From: Dichetophora obliterata
Taxonomy: Eukaryota > Arthropoda > Insecta > Diptera > Sciomyzidae
Length of the DNA stretch: 64,000 nt
Direction: 5' to 3'
NCBI GenBank assembly: GCA_963920525.1
Contig: OY986435.1
Coordinates: 300,574,208-300,638,207, forward strand
Numbering within the stretch: the stretch's first letter is position 1; each line of letters begins with the position of its first letter. This document shows positions 59,039-64,000 of the stretch, piece by piece. The translations under genes were made by a program, and so were the position numbers. The notes below the pieces were generated by a model. That model was not told where the DNA came from and did not search any database. It was given only the letters and a program-made list of their open reading frames with translations.

Positions 59039-60332
59039 TGGGGGTTGGAATTAGTTTTAAAGGTTTTCTAAGAGATGGCGTAACTATCAATAGATCGCAT
59101 CGGGCACACCTGTGACTATATTCATTTCAAAGCACATTGTCTAAGCTTCATTTTTCAGTATGTGTCATTCCACTGAAGTGTAAACAACATATATTTTTTT
59201 CTCTGTGAACATGTCGACTTTCGTTCCAACAAAACGCAATTTGCGGGAAGGTTTACTTTTGTGCTTCCATTTGAAGAAAAAAGCGGTTGAAGCACAACGC
59301 ACGCTTACTGAGGCTTACGGGGACTATGCTCCATCGATTTCTACTTGTGAGTACTGGTTCCGTCGGTTTAAAAGTGGTGATTTTGATACGGAAGACAAAG
59401 AGCGTCCGGGCCAGCCGAAAAAGTTTGAAGATGAGGAATTGGAGGCTTTGCTCGATGAAAACCCGTGTCAAACCCTTTAAGAATTGTCAGAATCATTGGG
59501 AGTCGACTTATCAACGGTCGGCAAACGCTTGAAGGCCATGGGAATGATTCAAAAGCAAGGAAATTGGGTGCCGTACCAGTTGAAGCCGAGAGACGTTGAA
59601 CGGCGATTTTGCATGTGCGAACAACGGCTTCAACGGCTTCAACGGCATAAAAGGAAGAGTTTTTTGCATCGTATTGTCACTGGCGATGAAAAGTGGATCC
59701 ATTACGATAATCCTAAGCGAAAAAAATCGTGGGGTCCACCCGGCCATGCATCAACATCGAGGGCCAAGCCGAATATTCATGGCGCCAAGCTTATGCTGTG
59801 TATTTGGTGGGATCATAAGGGTGTCGTGTACTATGAGCTGCTAAAACCTAACGAAACCATCACTGGGGAACGCTACTAACAACAATTGATGCAATTGAGC
59901 CGAGCATTAAAGGTTAAACGGCCGGAATATGCCAAAAGACACGACAAAGTGGTTTTTCAACATTACAACGCACGGCCACATGTTGCAAGAACCGTCAAGG
60001 AAGCGTTGGAGGCGCTGAATTGGGATGTGCTACCCCACCCGCCTTATAGCCCAGACATAGCCCCTTCCGACTACCACCTATTCAGATCGATGACGCATGG
60101 CTTGGCTGAGCAGCGCTTCACTTCATACGAGGATACCAAAAAATGGGTCGATTCGTGGATTTCCTCAAAAGACGAATCGTTCTTCCGGCGCGGAATCCAT
60201 ATGCTGCCAGAAAGATGGGAAAATGTTGTAGCTAACGATGGACAATACTTTGAATAATATACATTGTACCGTTGTTTCTAAATAAATGCTCAAAAACCGA
60301 AAAAAAACCTTTAAAATTAATTCCAACCCCCA
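59039..60332 (+). mobile_element. Full-length mariner transposon nested in the LINE
   Basis: The terminal repeats of about 30 bp are nearly identical: TGGGGGTTGGAATTAGTTTT at the left and TGGGGGTTGGAATTAATTTT read inward at the right. The length of 1,294 bp is standard for mariner. TA-rich sequence (TATATA) borders both sides at the point where the LINE frame ...SPIY / KSG... is split. Confidence 0.93.
59211..60257 (+). pseudogene. Mariner transposase with two stops and a lost catalytic Asp
   Basis: A single frame of 349 codons from MSTFVPTKRNLRE to the end, interrupted only by TAA at codons 90 and 223. Each stop can be read as CAA to TAA. Seen: N-terminal helix-turn-helix region, WVPYQLKP, the first Asp in [27 protein letters not shown], and the third Asp in YSPDIAPSDYHLF. 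The second Asp of the D,D34D triad is replaced by Tyr (QHYNARPH, where HDNA is normal). A 9-bp tandem duplication (cttcaacgg) adds three residues (QRLQRLQ), which explains 348 against the usual 345. With no frameshift it is much younger than its host LINE. Confidence 0.93.
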
Positions 60333-61563
60333 TATATAAATCTGGCCAGAAAAATGAGGTTGAAAGCTATCGGCCCATTGTAAAGTTTCTATTATTCTGA
60401 AAGTATTGGATTAGATCGTGGAAAAACTTATATTTGCGGAAGTACAGCGTTGTATGTCTTCTTATCAACACGGCTTTTTTCCCGGCAGATCGACAACCAC
60501 AAATCTTGCTGTTTTTCTAACTCTTGCATCAAACGCCGTCACAAGTGGACACACTACACACGGACTTCTCAAAGGCGTTTGACAGCATCTTGCACAAAAT
60601 ACTAATTGCGAAGCTCGAAAAATTAGGGTTTCACTCGCAATAGCTGCAATGAATTAAATCTTATCTCAATAACAAAATTATGTATGCAAAGATTGGCGAC
60701 AAACTTTCTCGTCCTATCGAAGCAAAATCCGGAGTTTCGCAAGGTGGCTATCTCCCCTCCTTTCCCCTCTTGTTAATTTTATTCGTCAATGACATCCCAA
60801 TTGTATTAAAGTCTTGTAAAACTCTACTCTACGCGGATGATCTCAAACGTTTTCACTTAATTAGTAATACTAATGGCTGTGCTAACCTGCCGGAGGATTT
60901 TAATGCCCTGCTTCATTGGTGTTACGTTAACAAACATCTGCTTAATTTTTCAAAATGTAAAGTGCTAACGTTTCCGAGAAGAAACATATCCATAAATTAT
61001 GCCTACATGAATGACTGCGCTCGTAGTTTTTTTAAGAGTGAGTCAATGTAAAGATCTGGGTGTGTTTTTTGACTACACACTATCATTTGATGTCCATATA
61101 GAATACATCATTTCAAAGGCAAACTCTCAGTTAAGTTTCCTAAAAAGAAATACTTAGGAATTTCTCGATTCTTACACGCATAAGACAGTCTTTATAAGCC
61201 TTGTGAGATCTATCCTATAATACGCAAATATCATCTTGGACCCCTTTTACGATTCCCCTAAGAATAGAATAGTTGTCGTCTGCTAAATATCCAAAGCATC
61301 TTACATAGGCGTATCATATCTAACATACTATTTGTAAAAGACATAATTGATGGCAGAATCAATTCTTCGGGACTCTTGGCGGTCATTCCGTTCAATGTGT
61401 ACAGAGTCGTGCTCTGAGAAATTCAGACCTATTCCATACGGTGTATCATAGGACTAATTATGGTATGAATGAGACTATAAGTTGATGCTTATCTAATTGC
61501 AACTCTGTGGCAAGTCAAATAGATTTCTTTGATGACCGTAACTTTTTTAAGAAACAGCTCTTA

Positions 61564-61794
61564 GGGCCAATTTTTCAGTGCGAGCTTAAACTCTAGTCAA
61601 ATTAAACTGAGCCACCAAAATTGGATGTTTAAACTCGGTTAGGAAAAAAAGAAACACACTATATGATAATTTAAGTCAATTTAACTTCAACGAATGCTAA
61701 AATATCTAGTTAAGCCGAGTTTAAACGTCCAATTTTGGTGAGTTATCCTCAGTTTAATTTGACTAGAGCTTAAGTCGCACTGAAAAATTGGCCC
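61564..61794. mobile_element. 231-bp PIF/Harbinger-like MITE in the LINE 3' region
   Basis: The ends GGGCCAATTTTTCAGTGCGA are identical when read inward from both sides, and the arms pair through 'tagtcaaattaaactga' and 'gtttaaactcgg'. TTA flanks both ends (61561-61563 and 61795-61797). It resembles the 306-bp MITE in target choice only and not in sequence. Confidence 0.88.
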
Positions 61795-62217
61795 TTAGAC
61801 ATTGCTACTACTTGGTAACTTCTATTCTTTATTAACTGGATAATTTTCATCTTGCAAAATTTATTATCTAAACTATACATTTCAATAATCTTTATCTGCC
61901 ATTTGATCCATAGCGTTACTTAATTCAAAACTCATCTATGTTATCTATCTACATGAAATGTAAATACGTATAATGTAAATTTTTAAAATATTTGTATTAG
62001 GCAGTAGCCTTTAGGAATAAGGTATATGCAATCTGTTAGGGTTTTACCCGGTAGATGCAAATAAATAAATTAATACAAAATAATCTTTCTGGTTTTATTA
62101 ATTTCAAAAAACAAAATATTGGGAAATTTTTGTATTTTTATTTGAAAAAAAGAAAACTTGGGAGCTAAATAGTAAGTAATGCGATTTTATTTAAGGATAC
62201 AGTAAACCTCACATTAT

Positions 62218-62345
62218 TTCTATACTATTATATAAAAGGCTTCTCACGTATCTGCGACGACGCTAAACTTAAAAACTACTGAACCGATTTTAGTAATTCT
62301 TTCACTTATATAAAGCTACATGTTTTACTTAAAATCTTGGATCCT
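62218..62345. repeat. Dispersed 'ctatactattatata' repeat tip
   Basis: 'tctatactattatataaaa' followed by an 'actgaaccgattttagtaat' block. Similar text occurs at 20538-20650 ('tctatactattatattaaat ... ctgggccgattcttatg') and the tip alone at 63436. This may be a conserved element terminus, since Helitrons start with TC, but no matching 3' end was found. Confidence 0.4.
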
Positions 62346-62522
62346 TTATTTTTTTAAAACCACTCTTAAAAGTTACTCAAATTTAAATTTATAAAGTAGC
62401 CAAAAAACTACACATAAGAATCATTGCTTCATTAAATTGTTAGACACACAAGCAGCATACAGCTTTATCTCTCTTTTCCTCTGCTATAGAGTTTCTCATT
62501 GTTTCTATTGCGATGTCGGGTA

Positions 62523-62661
62523 GGGGCATGTCACACGTAGCGGACACGGACAAATTTGTTGTTGTTTTCACGGGTAAAAGAAGCTCTCTCAATTTCCAGT
62601 TTCTCATTTTACCCGAGAAAACAACAAATTTGTCCGTGTCAGCGCTAGTGTGACATGCCCC
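62523..62661. mobile_element. 139-bp foldback (GGGGCATGTCACAC ends)
   Basis: The left GGGGCATGTCACAC pairs with the right GTGTGACATGCCCC. 'gacacggacaaatttgttgt' and its complement then pair further in. Short loop. Non-coding. Confidence 0.8.
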
Positions 62662-62669
62662 GTTGCTTT

Positions 62670-64000
62670 GCGCATTTATACTCTCCCATATTCAGTATGT
62701 ATTAATGAGCGCTTTAAAGAGCATATTGAAAACAAACCCAGTGGTAAATGGACACATGACGTAACCCAGTATTCCTTAAATACAATGTAGCTGCGAGGCT
62801 TTCAGCACCTGTACACAATTCTGAATTACATTTGTTCAGGCATGGAAGCTTAAAAACTGATGACATCTACCTTACACAGTAAACCACTTTTTGCAGAAAT
62901 TTTATAAGCCTTTAGGTAATTTTTTTTGTGTTCTGATTTATATTGCAAAATTAAATAAATGTGTAGTGGACGGAATGTCAAAAGCAAACATACCGGCAGG
63001 CGGATAATGTGGAATACAGGTAAACAGACGGACATGTAAAAATGCAGGCTTAATACGTAAAAAAGCAAATATTTTTAAACTGACATATGAATTTACAGTA
63101 AGGTGGAGCGAAAACTATTTGTTTTTGGCAAATTTTATCCGGCCGCAGTAAAGTTGAGAATGAATGTAAAACTTATTATAAAGTGTGTGCGCGTTAGTTC
63201 ATAGGTATTGCTAAGCAATTACTTCTAGATGTGGTGTCAGGAAATTCATTAGTAAAATTTTTAATCTAAAATTATTGGAACAATGTATAACCCAAAACTA
63301 ATTATTTTAAAACATGATTTTAGAAAATTATAAATCTTTCAAAAACTTTTTTTTCATGTTAAATAAAACAAAATGAAAATTTATATGAAACAAAAATAGA
63401 TTCCTGAGGAAAAATATTATCGGGTTATGGTATATCTATATCTATACTATTATATAAAAAAGACTAACGAAATTTTAAGCCAGACAAGCTCGGTAATAGT
63501 AAATGTAATAAGATTTTGAAAAATAAAATTTTATACAAAAAATAATAGGGGGTGGTAGCTTATGATTTTGAACATTAGAAACTGTTTATAGAATTTTGTG
63601 TCAAAATTAAGCAATTTTTCCGGATAAATGGTATGTACTATGAAAGAGAGGGTTAAATGCAAATTGAAAACAAAAATTGCAGCAAAAATAACTTTTGCCC
63701 TACTTTGAGAGCACAAATTGAATATTTTAATGGTTTTGTGAAAACAATATAAAGCATTGATAAATAAATAAAAATTGATGAAATAGCGGTTAATCTTTTC
63801 TCATTTCTCCAAATTCACATAAATGACCTTTCAAGCAAAGGAAATTTGATGAACATCGATTTGAAAATGGCCGAGATTTTTGCTTGCAAATTAAAAAATT
63901 TAAATTTTAATTGGTTTCTTCTCATTCTAATTCTAATTCATAAATGTGTTATATCGAGAAAATCTTTATTTTTCAAGATATCGCATTAATTTTGATGTCA
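62670..64000. other. Intergenic to window end, no gene seen
   Basis: AT-rich. The minus ORFs 62850-63068 and 63531-63716 carry no family signal. Confidence 0.45.

Larger units (their letters stand above)
58865..61150 (+). pseudogene. Jockey-like reverse transcriptase remnant
   Basis: Right of the mariner (from 60333) the pieces are: LHTDFSKAFDSILHKIL (first catalytic Asp region), GVSQGGYLPSFPLLLILFVND, LLYADDLK (YADD), and NKHLLNFSKCKVLTF, spread over several frames. The order fits fingers, palm and thumb of a non-LTR reverse transcriptase. I see no apurinic endonuclease domain upstream. Confidence 0.8.
58720..62072 (+). mobile_element. Jockey-like LINE, interrupted by mariner and a MITE
   Basis: The reverse transcriptase frame left of the mariner reads SKGPCFDLLPHTFLKNC and FLNEWKIASVSPIY. 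It resumes on the right with KSGQKNEVESYRPI, so one element was split. Weak similarity starts near 58.72 kb. The 3' end has 'acccggtagatgcaaataaa' followed by a TAAA-type tail near 62048-62072. Many stops and frameshifts make this an old dead copy. Confidence 0.8.

Noticed and set aside
59253..59747. Minus-strand ORFs of 72 and 78 aa
   Set aside because: Shadows of the mariner transposase.
1..64000. CRISPR array, operons, bacterial-type promoters or defence islands
   Set aside because: The window is eukaryotic with spliced genes. The tandem repeats have no spacer pattern.

Overview
This is an intron-rich, AT-rich insect nuclear window. Short introns of about 50-70 nt, the gene content, and a Nup98-96 close to the length of the Drosophila protein (about 1,960 residues, from memory) point to a higher fly (Diptera, Brachycera; perhaps a tephritid, which I cannot prove). 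Three genes can be reconstructed exon by exon. The rest is mostly transposable elements, foldback elements and tandem repeats.

Layout: 1-2.7 kb holds a ~140-bp satellite and other tandem repeats. 3.09-4.95 kb (+) is a seven-exon ULK3-type kinase (kinase domain plus two MIT-like regions, 485 aa), followed by a triplicated ~300-bp AT-rich repeat and a CT microsatellite. 7.75-9.16 kb is a P-superfamily-like DNA transposon carrying a broken THAP-domain gene, bounded by CATG termini and a 9-bp target duplication. 12.6-22.0 kb (+) is a six-exon four-TM membrane protein (257 aa, pasiflora-like), whose 8.3-kb fourth intron holds a dead Tc1 element and an unusual 642-bp palindrome. 22.1-25.7 kb holds a CAGCCC-ended foldback, a tRNA-derived SINE and a larger CAGCCC-ended element. 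25.75-46.23 kb (-) is the complete 13-exon Nup98-96 nucleoporin gene (1,973 aa). Its 13.7-kb intron 6 contains a 5'-truncated RTE-like retrotransposon with a perfect 13-bp target duplication, a pogo/Tigger-like element, tRNA-like repeats and several MITEs, one nested in another. 46.3-58 kb has no complete gene. It holds a 2.2-kb hAT-like element built on minisatellites, into whose internal tandem repeats a TTA-targeting MITE inserted, plus more foldbacks, a frame-broken gene remnant and a possible first exon of a rightward gene. 58.7-62.1 kb is a jockey-like LINE interrupted by a full-length mariner, and then by a small MITE near its 3' end.

The two longest supported genes act in separate cell systems: ULK3 in signalling or autophagy-type kinase functions, and Nup98-96 in the nuclear pore. 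I see no evidence that the genes form a functional cluster. The most interesting material is in the mobile DNA: the THAP/P-like element, the palindrome centred on a MITE, the group of elements that share CAGCCC-type ends but have unrelated interiors, and the insertions that can be ordered in time.
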